Assembly: GCA_019638235.1 (NCBI GenBank)
Contig: JAHBUE010000001.1
Span: 1,412,492 to 1,476,491, forward strand
Length of the DNA stretch: 64,000 nt
Direction of reading: 5' to 3'
DNA from: Cyclobacteriaceae bacterium
Lineage (GTDB): Bacteria > Bacteroidota > Bacteroidia > Cytophagales > Cyclobacteriaceae
Of this stretch, positions 50,665 to 59,502 are shown one piece after another. The stretch's first letter is position 1; every line of letters starts with the position of its first letter. A model generated the notes under the pieces. The model saw only the letters and a program-made list of their open reading frames with translations, was not told where the DNA came from and did not search any database. Made by a program: the position numbers and the translations under genes.

Positions 50665-51045
50665 TTACTCACTCATCTGCCGCTTCTCTTTTTCTTCTTT
50701 CTTATTTTTTTTCTCCTCAATGAAATAGGCTATCAGCAACCCAAGACCGCCAAAAATGAAAATCATGGTGAAATACGGAAGCGGGCCATAGCCGAAACGT
50801 GATGAAATAACCTCATCCCAAATCAGGCCGCCTAAAAACCCAAACCCTATGCCGATTAAAAGCAGAGAAGCCCGCAATACACCTGAAGTGGTGCGTGGGC
50901 GTTTCCTGGCCGTAAAAAGAGAAGGGTCAACGCCCTTTTCAATCATGGCCATGCGTTCGGCATTTTCATATCTGCGCAGGTAAACAGTCATTACAAAAGC
51001 GCCCACCAATGCTACGATTGGTATCATTACGGCAATTACTTCCAT
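50665..51045 (-). CDS. DUF6249-like membrane protein
   Basis: A 126-residue protein with an N-terminal helix (residues 5-24), the segment RRYENAERMAMIEKGVDPSLF (about 24-44) and two further helices (61-77 and 89-110), ending in a Lys/Glu-rich tail. This layout fits DUF6249, usually placed next to ECF sigma factor genes in Bacteroidota. Here it is divergent from the ECF sigma gene with 164 bases between. Role unknown. Confidence 0.75.
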   Translation of the reverse strand: MEVIAVMIPIVALVGAFVMTVYLRRYENAERMAMIEKGVDPSLFTARKRPRTTSGVLRASLLLIGIGFGFLGGLIWDEVISSRFGYGPLPYFTMIFIFGGLGLLIAYFIEEKKNKKEEKEKRQMSE

Positions 51046-51209
51046 ATTTTATGAGTTTTAAGTGAACTATGCCCCTTTGACGCAGGGGTACGCTGGCAGG
51101 TTACAAGTTTGGATAGAAATTAAATTCAAATTAAAGTTTAAGGCTTATTGGCAATACCAGGTTCTAAATGCTGTAACTTGGGTATGCGATTTTGCGTCAA
51201 AGATTCGTC

Positions 51210-51764
51210 ATGACAGACCCCGAATTCGAGTTAATCGACAGGATTATTGCCGGTAACCAAACGGTTTACGCCGAATTGGTTGACCGGCATAAAAGCTATG
51301 CCTTTACCATTGCCTATAAAGTGCTCGAAAACAGGTCGGATGCGGAAGAAGCCGCGCAAGACGCATTTGTTAAAGCCTATCACCACCTGAAAAGTTTTAA
51401 ACGCGATGCAAAGTTTTCTACCTGGCTGTACCGCATTGTGTTTAACACTGCGGTAAGTTACAAACGAAAGCAAAAAGTAAAATTTCAGGATATTGAAACC
51501 ACTGTTGTGGAATACGGACAGGAAGCGGAAGGCATACTGGAGCGGAGCGATAAAAAGAAGTATATACAGCAGGCTATGAATAAACTGAATGAAGTCGATA
51601 AGCTCGTCATCAGTTTGTTTTATTTGGAAGAATTTTCGTTGGAAGAAATTGCCGAAATAACCGGTATGCTTGTCAATACGGTAAAGGTGCGTGTGCATCG
51701 TGCGCGCCTGCGTTTAGCTGACGAGCTGACTATATTATTAAAAAAAGAAGCGTTAACTTTATAA
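51210..51764 (+). CDS. ECF-type RNA polymerase sigma factor
   Basis: A 184-residue sigma factor. Region 2 covers residues about 10-75 (LVDRHKSYAFTIAYKVLENRSDAEEAAQDAFVKAYHHL then FSTWLYRIVFNTAVSYKR), and region 4 residues about 125-178 (LVISLFYLEEFSLEEIAEITGMLVNTVKVRVHRARLRL). ATG 51210 is chosen; an in-frame TTG at 51192 would add six residues. The gene for a membrane protein with an anti-sigma pattern follows after 11 bases. Confidence 0.9.
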   Translation: MTDPEFELIDRIIAGNQTVYAELVDRHKSYAFTIAYKVLENRSDAEEAAQDAFVKAYHHLKSFKRDAKFSTWLYRIVFNTAVSYKRKQKVKFQDIETTVVEYGQEAEGILERSDKKKYIQQAMNKLNEVDKLVISLFYLEEFSLEEIAEITGMLVNTVKVRVHRARLRLADELTILLKKEALTL

Positions 51765-51775
51765 GCCCAACGGCT

Positions 51776-52300
51776 ATGAAAAACATAAGCAAACAACAAG
51801 AAGATAACCTGATTGCGTACCTGGATGACGCCTTATCGCCATCCGAAAAGGAACACTTTGAACAGGAGTTGTCGGCATCTCCTGTTTTGCAACAGCAATT
51901 GGCTGCCCTGCAAAACGTTACCCGTGTTTTAAAAAACACCCCACTCGAACATCCATCTAAAAACTTTACACAACGGGTTATGAACGGGTTAAATCAATAC
52001 CCTGTTCGCAGCGGGCTTCCTCTTAAAAATGGAATTTTGCTGTTGATTGGGGTAATGATTGCAGTTGGTATCGCGTCTTTCCTGTTGGCTGCCGGTGTAT
52101 TTGATGCTTCCGGAAGTATTGATTTGAACAACATGGTACTTCAAAATAAATACATCCCGGAAAGCCTGCCTTCCATCCCGGTCAACACCAAGCTGATTAT
52201 AAACATTATTATTATGCTGAATATCGCCTTGGCATTTCTTGTGCTTGACAGGGCAGTGTTGAAACCCTGGTTTGAACGAAGAACGCGAATGAATTTATAG
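51776..52300 (+). CDS. Putative anti-sigma factor, membrane-bound
   Basis: A 174-residue protein. Residues 1-45 are a charged helical N-terminus beginning ISKQQEDNLIAYLDDALSPSEKEHFEQEL, which resembles the zinc-less anti-sigma domain of ECF partners (AYLDxxLSxxExxxFExxL). Two membrane helices follow at about 82-105 and 140-160. It sits 11 bases downstream of the ECF sigma gene, the normal place for its anti-sigma factor. The usual zinc-binding HxxxCxxC of ZAS-type anti-sigmas is absent. Confidence 0.75.
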   Translation: MKNISKQQEDNLIAYLDDALSPSEKEHFEQELSASPVLQQQLAALQNVTRVLKNTPLEHPSKNFTQRVMNGLNQYPVRSGLPLKNGILLLIGVMIAVGIASFLLAAGVFDASGSIDLNNMVLQNKYIPESLPSIPVNTKLIINIIIMLNIALAFLVLDRAVLKPWFERRTRMNL

Positions 52301-52323
52301 ATGCCCTTAATTGAGTCACTATA

Positions 52324-52599
52324 TTATTCTTTCTTTTTTGCTTCGCATTCAATTTTCCAGTCTTTAGCTAAGGCAAGCTTACCGGCTTTGGCTTTTTTAA
52401 TAACGTTTTCCTTCTTTTGCTTGCAGCCATTATCAATAAACCGATACCGGATACCGTCAATAGTGAAATTATAATGGCAGGTTTGTGTTGACATCTGCTT
52501 CTTTACGCAGGTTAACTCCACTTCTTCTTGTGTACGCGGTGCAGAGGCTGTTAAAACCAGTACACAAACACTTGCTATAAATGCTGAAACAAATTTCAT
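52324..52599 (-). CDS. Small secreted cysteine-containing protein
   Basis: A 91-residue protein with a signal peptide (residues 1-19, SAFIASVCVLVLTASA). The mature part holds CVKKQMSTQTCHYNFTIDG then DNGCKQKKENVI, with four cysteines that could form two disulfides, and a Lys-rich C-terminus (KDWKIECEAKKKE). No family was recognised. It converges with the anti-sigma gene with 23 bases between. Confidence 0.6.
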   Translation of the reverse strand: MKFVSAFIASVCVLVLTASAPRTQEEVELTCVKKQMSTQTCHYNFTIDGIRYRFIDNGCKQKKENVIKKAKAGKLALAKDWKIECEAKKKE

Positions 52600-52665
52600 A
52601 ACGCAAAGATAAGCATCAACATAAAAAGACTATAACTACAAATTTAAACTGAACTTCGCAAAAGA

Positions 52666-53277
52666 TTATACATTTTGTTGCGAGGCATCCATCTCCCTCT
52701 CTTTCAATATTGTCTTGATTGCGCTCCACAGGGTCTCCGTTCCATATTCGTTATAGCTCACCCTTGAATGAAGGTCAGAATTGTCCCTGTTGTAGATGGC
52801 AAAATATCTGTAGTAATCTTTTATTGCCACCTTATTCCAAGGAACCAGTCCGATTTTCTCTCTTAGTTCGATCCCTTCGTTTTTCAGTTTTATTCCTTGA
52901 ATTTCAACTTCACCCTGATTGTAAAAACGATCCAGGAAATTATCTACGATGTTGGAATGGTACAATCTCCAAACGTTATCTACAATGTCTGCATACTTAT
53001 GATGGTTTTCCTTGTGTAATCCGAAATACGAGTTAAACAGAATCTTAAATTCCTTACCCCCCTTGTCTTTGAATGTTACTGAAAACTTTCGACCAACAGT
53101 GAACTTGTACCAGACAATCCAGTCCACTCCATGTTTAAAATCAACAATGTCTGATCTATTTAGCCTAGTGAATTCTCTCCCTTTTAGATCGCCATTTTCC
53201 CATTCCAAATAGTCGTCAGCCAAAACAAGTTTTCGCTGTCTGTCGAGAAATCCTGATGTTATTAAATATTCTGTCAC
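52666..53277 (-). CDS. Hypothetical cytoplasmic protein
   Basis: A 203-residue protein without signal or membrane segments. It starts with TEYLITSGFLDRQRKLVLADDYLEWENGDLKG, then strands such as WIVWYKFTVGRKFSVTFKDK; the first third resembles a pleckstrin-like or bPH-like beta domain (DYLEWEN, FNSYFG). It is rich in Asp and Tyr. Function unknown. It stands alone downstream of a small exported protein, with a REP-like hairpin upstream (53353-53385). Confidence 0.6.
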   Translation of the reverse strand: MTEYLITSGFLDRQRKLVLADDYLEWENGDLKGREFTRLNRSDIVDFKHGVDWIVWYKFTVGRKFSVTFKDKGGKEFKILFNSYFGLHKENHHKYADIVDNVWRLYHSNIVDNFLDRFYNQGEVEIQGIKLKNEGIELREKIGLVPWNKVAIKDYYRYFAIYNRDNSDLHSRVSYNEYGTETLWSAIKTILKEREMDASQQNV

Positions 53278-53352
53278 TTTTTTATGAATACCTCACAACA
53301 AGGCATACAAGGTGATTTTGAAAATTATTTGTTATGCAACAAAGTAAAAAGA

Positions 53353-53385
53353 CCGTCATTGCTTCGCTGTCGCTCGCAATGACGG
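53353..53385. repeat. Dispersed hairpin CCGTCATTGC ... GCAATGACGG
   Basis: A perfect 10-bp stem with a 13-base loop containing TTCGCTGTCGCTC. The stem CGTCATTGC-GCAATGACG with a TCGCT-rich loop is a dispersed repeat type known from many genomes. It lies in the 151-base gap between the hypothetical gene and ahcY. No T-run follows. Confidence 0.6.
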
Positions 53386-53428
53386 GCACTGTTTTATGTA
53401 CTCCAGTTAAATAACTGATACTCAAAAA

Positions 53429-54730
53429 TCAGTAGCGGTAGTAATCAGGCTTAAACGGCCCTTTTACTTCCACACCAATGTATTTTGCCTGGTCGGATGA
53501 AAGCGTATCCAACTCCACACCAATTTTTTTCAGGTGAAGCATAGCCACTTTTTCATCGAGGTGTTTCGGCAGCATGTACACTTTATTCTCATACTTGCCT
53601 GCATTATTCCACAACTCAATCTGCGCAAGCGTTTGGTTAGTGAACGAGTTCGACATAACAAACGAAGGGTGACCCGTGGCACAACCTAAGTTAACTAAGC
53701 GACCCTCAGCCAACAAGATAACCTGGTTTCCATTTTTCAACGTATATAAATCAACCTGCGGCTTAACCTCATCACGGCTTGCATTGGCTTTCAGCCACGC
53801 TACGTCAATCTCGTTATCGAAGTGCCCGATATTACACACAATGGTCTTGTCTTTCATCGTCTGGAAATGACGGTCTTGTATGATACCAAAGTTACCGGTA
53901 GCGGTAACAACAATGTCGGCTTCTTTCACGGCATCATCCATTTTCTTTACGGCATAGCCATCCATAGCCGCCTGCAAAGCACATATCGGGTCAATTTCTG
54001 TAACAATTACACGGGCGCCCGCGCCACGTAACGAAGCCGCAGAACCTTTTCCTACATCGCCATAACCGGCAACAACGGCCACTTTACCTGCAATCATCAC
54101 ATCGGTAGCCCTGCGAATAGCATCTACCAATGATTCTTTACAGCCGTATTTGTTATCAAACTTCGACTTGGTAACAGAGTCGTTGATATTAATGGCAGGC
54201 AATGGAAGTTTGCCGTTGTTCTCGCGCTCAATAAGGCGGTGAACACCGGTAGTGGTTTCTTCAGAAATACCTTTAATACCAGCAACAAGTTCGGGGAAAC
54301 GGTCTAACACCATGTTGGTCAAATCACCCCCATCATCCAAAATCATATTCAACGGCTTGCCATCTTTAAAGGCAAACAAGGTTTGCTCAATGCACCAGTC
54401 AAATTCCTGTTCGTTCATGCCCTTCCAGGCAAACACGGGCACGCCCGCAGCCGCAATGGCCGCAGCGGCATGGTCTTGTGTAGAAAAAATATTGCAACTC
54501 GACCAGGAAACTTCAGCGCCCAGCTCGATAAGTGTTTCAATCAATACGGCCGTTTGGATTGTCATGTGCAGGCAACCTGCAATGCGCACGTTTTTCAACG
54601 GCTGTTTGGGGCCGTACTCTTCGCGAATGGCCATTAAGCCGGGCATCTCGGCCTCGGCAAGTTTAATTTCTTTTCTTCCCCATTCGGCAAGCGAAATGTC
54701 TTTTACTTTGAATTTGAGTGTGTCAACCAT
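53429..54730 (-). CDS. ahcY: Adenosylhomocysteinase
   Basis: A 433-residue cytoplasmic enzyme that splits S-adenosylhomocysteine into adenosine and homocysteine, using bound NAD. The NAD fold is [20 protein letters not shown] (about residues 213-232). Other hallmarks are [12 protein letters not shown] (56-67), [35 protein letters not shown] and the C-terminus KPDYYRY, with the Lys and Tyr that close the cofactor site. Length fits the bacterial type. It stands alone; a possible -7 element TATTTTTG (54788-54781, minus strand) lies 50 bases upstream. Confidence 0.97.
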   Translation of the reverse strand: MVDTLKFKVKDISLAEWGRKEIKLAEAEMPGLMAIREEYGPKQPLKNVRIAGCLHMTIQTAVLIETLIELGAEVSWSSCNIFSTQDHAAAAIAAAGVPVFAWKGMNEQEFDWCIEQTLFAFKDGKPLNMILDDGGDLTNMVLDRFPELVAGIKGISEETTTGVHRLIERENNGKLPLPAININDSVTKSKFDNKYGCKESLVDAIRRATDVMIAGKVAVVAGYGDVGKGSAASLRGAGARVIVTEIDPICALQAAMDGYAVKKMDDAVKEADIVVTATGNFGIIQDRHFQTMKDKTIVCNIGHFDNEIDVAWLKANASRDEVKPQVDLYTLKNGNQVILLAEGRLVNLGCATGHPSFVMSNSFTNQTLAQIELWNNAGKYENKVYMLPKHLDEKVAMLHLKKIGVELDTLSSDQAKYIGVEVKGPFKPDYYRY

Positions 54731-54910
54731 TTTTATCGATTTTTTGGTGTTTAAAGCCTTATTTTTAAATGAAACAGCGACAAAAATACCATAAAGGATT
54801 CAAAAATCCTTGCCTTAAAGCCAACCCGATTTTAACCGGTTAGAATGCCCACATACCTGAACCATTCTGCATAACAACCTGTTTGAATGTTTTGTATTAA
54901 ACAGAATCTC

Positions 54911-55567
54911 ATGTCCAAAACAACTATTAAAATTGACGTAGTTTCCGATATAGTCTGCCCCTGGTGTTATATCGGTAAACGAAGATTGGAGAAAGCCATA
55001 AGCCAACTTGCCGAAACCTATTCGTTTGATATTACCTATCATCCGTTTGAGCTAAACCCTTCCGTTCCCGTAACCGGTCTTAATCAGCAAGAGTATTTCG
55101 AACAAAAATTCGGGGGTGAAGAATCGTATAAAAGAATTACTAACCATGTTACGCAGGTAGCCGCAGAAGAAGGACTTGAATTTAATTTCGATAAGCAAAC
55201 GGTTACGCCCAATACCCGTAACGGGCATCGCATTATTCAATTGGCAAAACGTTTTAACAAACAGGCCGAAGTAAAAGAAGCGTTTATGAAGGCTTACTTT
55301 ACAGAAGGTGCAGACCTTAGCAAAACAGAAACGCTTGTTGCTATTGCCGAAAAGGCAGGGTTGGACCGAAACGTTACGGAACAAGTACTTTCAGATACAG
55401 AAGGCGTAGCGGAAGTAATACACAAAGAAAAACAAATTCAGGAATTGGGCATAACCGGAGTGCCGTTTTATATCGTGCAAAATAAATACGGACTCTCTGG
55501 TGCGCAACCACCCGAAGCCTTTGTTGAAGTTATTCAAAAAGCTGCGCTGGAAGAGTCGTCAGTTTGA
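54911..55567 (+). CDS. DsbA family oxidoreductase, FrnE-like
   Basis: A 218-residue cytoplasmic protein (no signal) of the DsbA/2-hydroxychromene isomerase superfamily, FrnE type. The active-site pair is Cys16-Pro-Trp-Cys19 in VCPWCYIGKRR, followed by an inserted helical domain and the TGVPFYIVQNKYGLSGAQ loop with cis-Pro near residue 187. It probably reduces or isomerises disulfides, or binds small thiols. The frame is open 8 codons upstream to ATG 54887, but ATG 54911 is the natural start. It overlaps the sialidase-like gene by 9 bases at the convergent ends. Confidence 0.85.
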   Translation: MSKTTIKIDVVSDIVCPWCYIGKRRLEKAISQLAETYSFDITYHPFELNPSVPVTGLNQQEYFEQKFGGEESYKRITNHVTQVAAEEGLEFNFDKQTVTPNTRNGHRIIQLAKRFNKQAEVKEAFMKAYFTEGADLSKTETLVAIAEKAGLDRNVTEQVLSDTEGVAEVIHKEKQIQELGITGVPFYIVQNKYGLSGAQPPEAFVEVIQKAALEESSV

Positions 55568-56884
55568 TTTTTTCTTTTTCTTCTTAGCGGGCACATCAGT
55601 AGTTTTTACACCGGAAAGGTCGGTGTGTTTGATTGTGGCTGTCCATATACTGGACTTCCCGTTATCAATGCGTGTCCACACCGGCATAATTATTCCGTTA
55701 TGCGCGGCAATGCTAATGTGTGTTCCTGCCGATTCGCCTTGCGGAAGAAATGGCGTTTCACTCACTTTCACATTTCTGAATGTAGCGCCATGGTCGGCAG
55801 AGTATGCGAGGTACACATCGGTGTGATTATCTTCATGCTCCCTGCGGTCGTAATACAAAATATAAATGTGTCCTGTAACCTGGTCAACCGTCATGGCGGG
55901 CATAAACTGGTAGCTGCCCGGTTCATCGTCATTAATGCGCACGGGGTGCGTCCAGTTGTCGCCATAGTTGAGCGAACGCGTAAAATAAATTTCCGTATCG
56001 TCTTCTTCTACCTGCTCGGCCCACACAAGGTATAACGCCCCGCTGAAATTTTCTTTTGTGTTGTTACACACCAACACGGGCAAACCATTTGCCGACTGAA
56101 TGCCGGGCACGGAAAAATTCCGTCCGCCCCGTTGCTGCAATACCGCTATATCGTTGGTAAGCCAAAAGTTTCCGCCATCAAACGAGCGGTCAATAAAAAG
56201 AACATCATCGTGTGCCCACGCTACAAAAATTTTTCCATCGTGCGATACAGCCGGTACGGCTCCCTTCACTGTGCTGTTGCCATCTTTGCAATCTCCTGCA
56301 TTAAGCGAAAGCGTAACCGGCTTAGACCACTTTGAGCCGCCCGATGATTTACTTACCATAACTCTGGACGCGCACCCTTCCTCATCGCTGTTTAGTTTAT
56401 CAACCTCTGTCCAGGTGAGGTAAATGTTACCCTTGCGGTCAGCAACGGCATTGGGGTAATATTGATTTTTGGGCGGGTTATACCCAACGGTAGTGCCCGC
56501 GTCCCAGCTTTTGCCGCCATCTTTTGACTTCCTGACGGTAATCCGGTCGGGCAGGGCAGTTGTTTCCTCACCCTTTTCATGCAGGTAGTACAGGTTACCT
56601 GAAAAATCGGACAGTATGCGGGCGCCATTCCATGCACCATGTTCCGAAACCAGGCTGATGCTCTTCCAGTTTTTTCCGCCATCGTCAGAAACGTACACGC
56701 TATTGGCGGAGCTACCGGCCACTATTTGCTTTGTATCCTTAAAACTTATGGCAATGCCGGGGCTTACGGGGTATTTACCCTGGTCGTTAGCCGAATCATC
56801 CAACCGCACATTTACTATTTGGGCTTGCGCCCCAACCAGCCAAAACACGAAAAACACCAACCCGGATAGCCTCATAACGTTCAA
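55559..56884 (-). CDS. Exported BNR-repeat (sialidase-like) beta-propeller protein
   Basis: A 441-residue exported protein with a signal peptide (residues 1-21, ending GAQAQ). Asp-box (BNR) motifs of the form Ser-x-Asp-x-Gly-x-x-Trp recur, such as VSDDGGKNWKSI, RKSKDGGKSWDAG, RSFDGGNFW and RSLNYGDNWTH, a six-bladed propeller layout. The catalytic Arg triad and Tyr of true sialidases could not be confirmed, so hydrolysis of sialic acid is not claimed. The C-terminus ends in a Lys-rich stretch (PAKKKKKKSN). Role likely in glycan or protein binding outside the cell. Confidence 0.75.
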   Translation of the reverse strand: MNVMRLSGLVFFVFWLVGAQAQIVNVRLDDSANDQGKYPVSPGIAISFKDTKQIVAGSSANSVYVSDDGGKNWKSISLVSEHGAWNGARILSDFSGNLYYLHEKGEETTALPDRITVRKSKDGGKSWDAGTTVGYNPPKNQYYPNAVADRKGNIYLTWTEVDKLNSDEEGCASRVMVSKSSGGSKWSKPVTLSLNAGDCKDGNSTVKGAVPAVSHDGKIFVAWAHDDVLFIDRSFDGGNFWLTNDIAVLQQRGGRNFSVPGIQSANGLPVLVCNNTKENFSGALYLVWAEQVEEDDTEIYFTRSLNYGDNWTHPVRINDDEPGSYQFMPAMTVDQVTGHIYILYYDRREHEDNHTDVYLAYSADHGATFRNVKVSETPFLPQGESAGTHISIAAHNGIIMPVWTRIDNGKSSIWTATIKHTDLSGVKTTDVPAKKKKKKSN

Positions 56885-57105
56885 ATTCTTATGCGGTGAA
56901 ATAAATAAATTACAGGATGGGATTCAAGGGGTTTGGTGGTTAGAGAGCCGAAAAGTTTTTTGGGGATGTTGGGGTAATTGTTTTTCGATGCTGGGAGGAT
57001 TCAGAATCCTTTCTTTCATTTTCCTATATTTCCTTCTACGATTGGCACAAGCGGACACTTGCGCCATTGTGGGGTGTTTCGCTATCGGTTGGCTTTAATA
57101 ATTTT

Positions 57106-57546
57106 TCAAGTGCTTTGCAGTACACTATGCGAGGACAGAATAATTATCAATATTCCAATTATTAAGCACAAAGGAGAATAATATTTTGTGTCGTTGCGTC
57201 CAAATTTTGTGTGTTTGATTTTCTTAAAGAATCCAAGGTAATTAAATTCTCCAATTGCTCGCAGAATGAAAATTCCTGCAATTATCCAAAGTCCATATTT
57301 GTCAAGAAAGGAAGGAATCGGGATATAAAAAAAACCAGCTTTAAGTGAGATAAAAAGCCCAATGGCTAATAATCCACATGCAACTATAAGTGTTGGTATA
57401 ACACCCGGCATTTTAGGTATTGTAGTATCATCTTTTGTCGGAAAAACAGCTTGACTGCTACTACGTCCTCCGATTAGCCAATAAAAATGAATGGCGGATA
57501 AAAACGCAAAAACTATAACTAAAACTATTGAAATTAATGTAGTCAT
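57106..57546 (-). CDS. DUF3995 family membrane protein
   Basis: A 146-residue protein with four membrane helices and the DUF3995 pattern: AFLSAIHFYWLIGGR (about residues 14-28), then VFPTKDD, PTLIVACGLLAIGLF and a RAIGEFNYLGFFKK segment. Unknown role. It sits in a stretch of small lonely genes with inverted repeats between them, probably accessory DNA. Confidence 0.8.
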   Translation of the reverse strand: MTTLISIVLVIVFAFLSAIHFYWLIGGRSSSQAVFPTKDDTTIPKMPGVIPTLIVACGLLAIGLFISLKAGFFYIPIPSFLDKYGLWIIAGIFILRAIGEFNYLGFFKKIKHTKFGRNDTKYYSPLCLIIGILIIILSSHSVLQST

Positions 57547-57606
57547 TGGTTGCCCTATTGTGATAAAATGAGAAAATTATTTTTACCTGCCATCATTGTC
57601 CCGAAG

Positions 57607-57689
57607 CGTTACAGTCTGCTTGTAACGTTTGTGTTTATGACGGCTTGGGAGTAGGAGCGTTTGTTAAATGAGGAACGAATGACAAACGC
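57607..57689. repeat. Two hairpins between DUF3995 and the interrupted gene
   Basis: CGTTACA-GTCTGCT-TGTAACG (57607-57627) and GCGTTTGT ... ACAAACGC (57657-57689, 17-base loop) lie 29 bases apart in a 247-base gene-free gap. Neither has a T-run. They mark a repeat-rich border of accessory genes. Confidence 0.4.
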
Positions 57690-58267
57690 GACCGTCTCTA
57701 AAACCGTCCGCGGTTACGAAATTAAGTAAAGAAACTGGAAGTTGTGAGGATACTGAACCCCAAGCTGGCATAAACATTTTGTTGGCGGTAGTTTTAAAAC
57801 TCTCCTTTTTTTCGTGGCCATTCTTTGTAAAAGTATCCCATGACAATAGTGTCCTGTTTTACATAAATGTCACCGGATGAATACTTGTGCATTTCTCCAG
57901 TCCCGTAAGTGGCTTCATAGCGATTATGATAGATGCCGTCCACGATTTCATTTGGAATGTCCGTGTAGCCCCATGTGAAAGTCTTGGCTAGAGTATCTAA
58001 TACAAATATGCCTCGTCCTGAAAAAAGTTGACAGTTTTTAGATAAAAATCCTGCTTCAAGTTTACACTTAAAGTTTAATCCTGCAAACCGTTTACATTTG
58101 TTGAACCAGGTGAAGCGGAAGCGGGCAATGCTGAGGAGCACCCCGCCAGGAATAACCCTGGTCAGATAGCGTATTAATCCGTCTATGGCTTTACAGTTCG
58201 TAGGCGGATTTTTCCTTGTAATACGCGTTCTGGTTTTATGCCTTTTAAAACCTTGCCGTTAGGCATT

Positions 58268-59152
58268 TTAACAGACCGCCCCCTCCTTTCTCTTATAGTA
58301 ATTTTTCCAGTGCTTCTTGAGTTCACCTGTTTTGGTATGAGCAATTACGGGAGTTAGCATATCCACACTGGAGTGAGGTCGCTGATGATTGTAAGTGCTA
58401 ATGGCCATTGCTACGGCTTGTTGGGCCTCCGTCAGGCTGGGGTAACTTACTTCTAACAACTCATCTTTAAGAATACCATTCACTCTTTCAGCGAGCGCAT
58501 TTTCAAGCGGGTCACCGTTTTGTGTCATGGAAATCCGGATGTTGTTGTCCTGCAATAACTTTACATAATCAGCACTGCAATATTGCAATCCCCTGTCGGA
58601 GTGGTGAATGAGCTTATCACGCAAAGGATTGTTTTTCAGTGCCATACGCAAGGCCAGTACACAGCCTCTGGCTGATAGGTCTTCGCACAAATAGAAGCCT
58701 ACGATCTTGCGGCTATAGGCATCGGTGATCAAGCTCAGATAAGCAAAGCCATTATGGAGATGGATGTAGGTTATATCACTCACCCATAGTTGATTAGGGG
58801 CGGTTGGAACAAATCCAGCAACCAGATTTTGGTATTTACGAAGCCAGTGATGAGAAAAAGTGGTCTGAGGTCTTGAACGCTTTCTTTTTCTCACCAATAG
58901 ACCCTGCTTACGCAGTAAATCAAAGAAGGCATCGCGGCCTGTATGAATGGTGTGTTGTTGCATAAAAACACTCATCATGATCAATAGCTTGCGCACACCA
59001 ATGCGTTTTTGGGTTTTACGGATACGCAGTACTTCCTGCACAAGCAAATCCTCTTGTAGAGCTTCTTGCTCTTGAACTTTAAGATGTTGATAATACGCCT
59101 GTCGACTATAACCAAGTAATGAACAAAGTGACCCAACGGAGTGGGAAGGCAT
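58268..59152 (-). CDS. IS3-family transposase OrfB, DDE integrase domain
   Basis: A 294-residue frame from ATG 59152-59150. The DDE residues are in WVSDITYIHL (Asp near 124), HHSDRGLQY (Asp near 185) and ENALAERVNGILKDE (Glu near 222), the retroviral-type rve core. The frame remains open upstream to the slippery site (59188-59194), with WHQVVLRIVQRMP in between, so the functional protein is most likely the OrfAB fusion made by -1 frameshifting. The sequence SVGSLCSLLGYSRQAYYQHL is typical of the start of this domain. Confidence 0.92.
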   Translation of the reverse strand: MPSHSVGSLCSLLGYSRQAYYQHLKVQEQEALQEDLLVQEVLRIRKTQKRIGVRKLLIMMSVFMQQHTIHTGRDAFFDLLRKQGLLVRKRKRSRPQTTFSHHWLRKYQNLVAGFVPTAPNQLWVSDITYIHLHNGFAYLSLITDAYSRKIVGFYLCEDLSARGCVLALRMALKNNPLRDKLIHHSDRGLQYCSADYVKLLQDNNIRISMTQNGDPLENALAERVNGILKDELLEVSYPSLTEAQQAVAMAISTYNHQRPHSSVDMLTPVIAHTKTGELKKHWKNYYKRKEGAVC

Positions 59153-59172
59153 TCTTTGAACTATTCTTAAAA

Positions 59173-59502
59173 CTACTTGGTGCCAGACTTTTTTCGTATC
59201 GGCAATCCGAGTTCTTCTTCGGCAATTTTTATGGTTTCAGTGAGCACTTCATTGAGGAGCCGCGCTTTGCGCAGTTCCGCTTGAAGTTCCTTCACATCTG
59301 TTGGAAGGTCTTCTTTGGATAAACCCGGTTGGGATTGACTACGTTTTTGAGTGGTTGTTTTCTTCATTCGCCCTTGGTATTGCATTACCCAACGGTGAAT
59401 GTTCCGGAAATTGATTCCGTGTTTGACTCCCAATTTACGAAAGCTTAACCCCGTGGATAAATACTCTGCAATAATACTTTCTTTTAATTCTAGCTTATTC
59501 AT
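59173..59502 (-). CDS. IS3-family transposase OrfA, helix-turn-helix
   Basis: About 109 residues from ATG 59502-59500 (a TTG at 59523 in the terminal repeat is a longer option). It has an HTH for binding the element ends (EYLSTGLSFRKLGVKHGINFRNIHRWVMQYQ), then a Lys-rich linker and a leucine-zipper-like helix (DVKELQAELRKARLLNEVLTETIKIAEEELG), which is the IS3 OrfA layout. It ends 20 bases before the OrfB ATG. Slippage on A_AAA_AAG near its end joins it to OrfB. Confidence 0.9.
   Translation of the reverse strand: MNKLELKESIIAEYLSTGLSFRKLGVKHGINFRNIHRWVMQYQGRMKKTTTQKRSQSQPGLSKEDLPTDVKELQAELRKARLLNEVLTETIKIAEEELGLPIRKKSGTK
59188..59194 (-). promoter_or_regulatory. Ribosomal slippery heptamer A_AAA_AAG in the IS
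   Basis: On the minus strand AAAAAAG reads CGA AAA AAG in the OrfA frame, seven codons before its stop. Slipping back one base continues in the OrfB frame (AAA GTC TGG CAC CAA) with no stop up to MPSHS of OrfB. This is the standard -1 frameshift signal of IS3 elements. Confidence 0.8.

Noticed and set aside
55559..56884. True sialidase
   Set aside because: Asp-box repeats are clear but the catalytic Arg triad and Tyr could not be found with confidence, so only the fold is claimed.
57607..57689. Integron attC-like sites in the accessory region
   Set aside because: The inverted repeats lack the R-type core (GTTRRRY / RYYYAAC) in the right places, and no integrase was seen.
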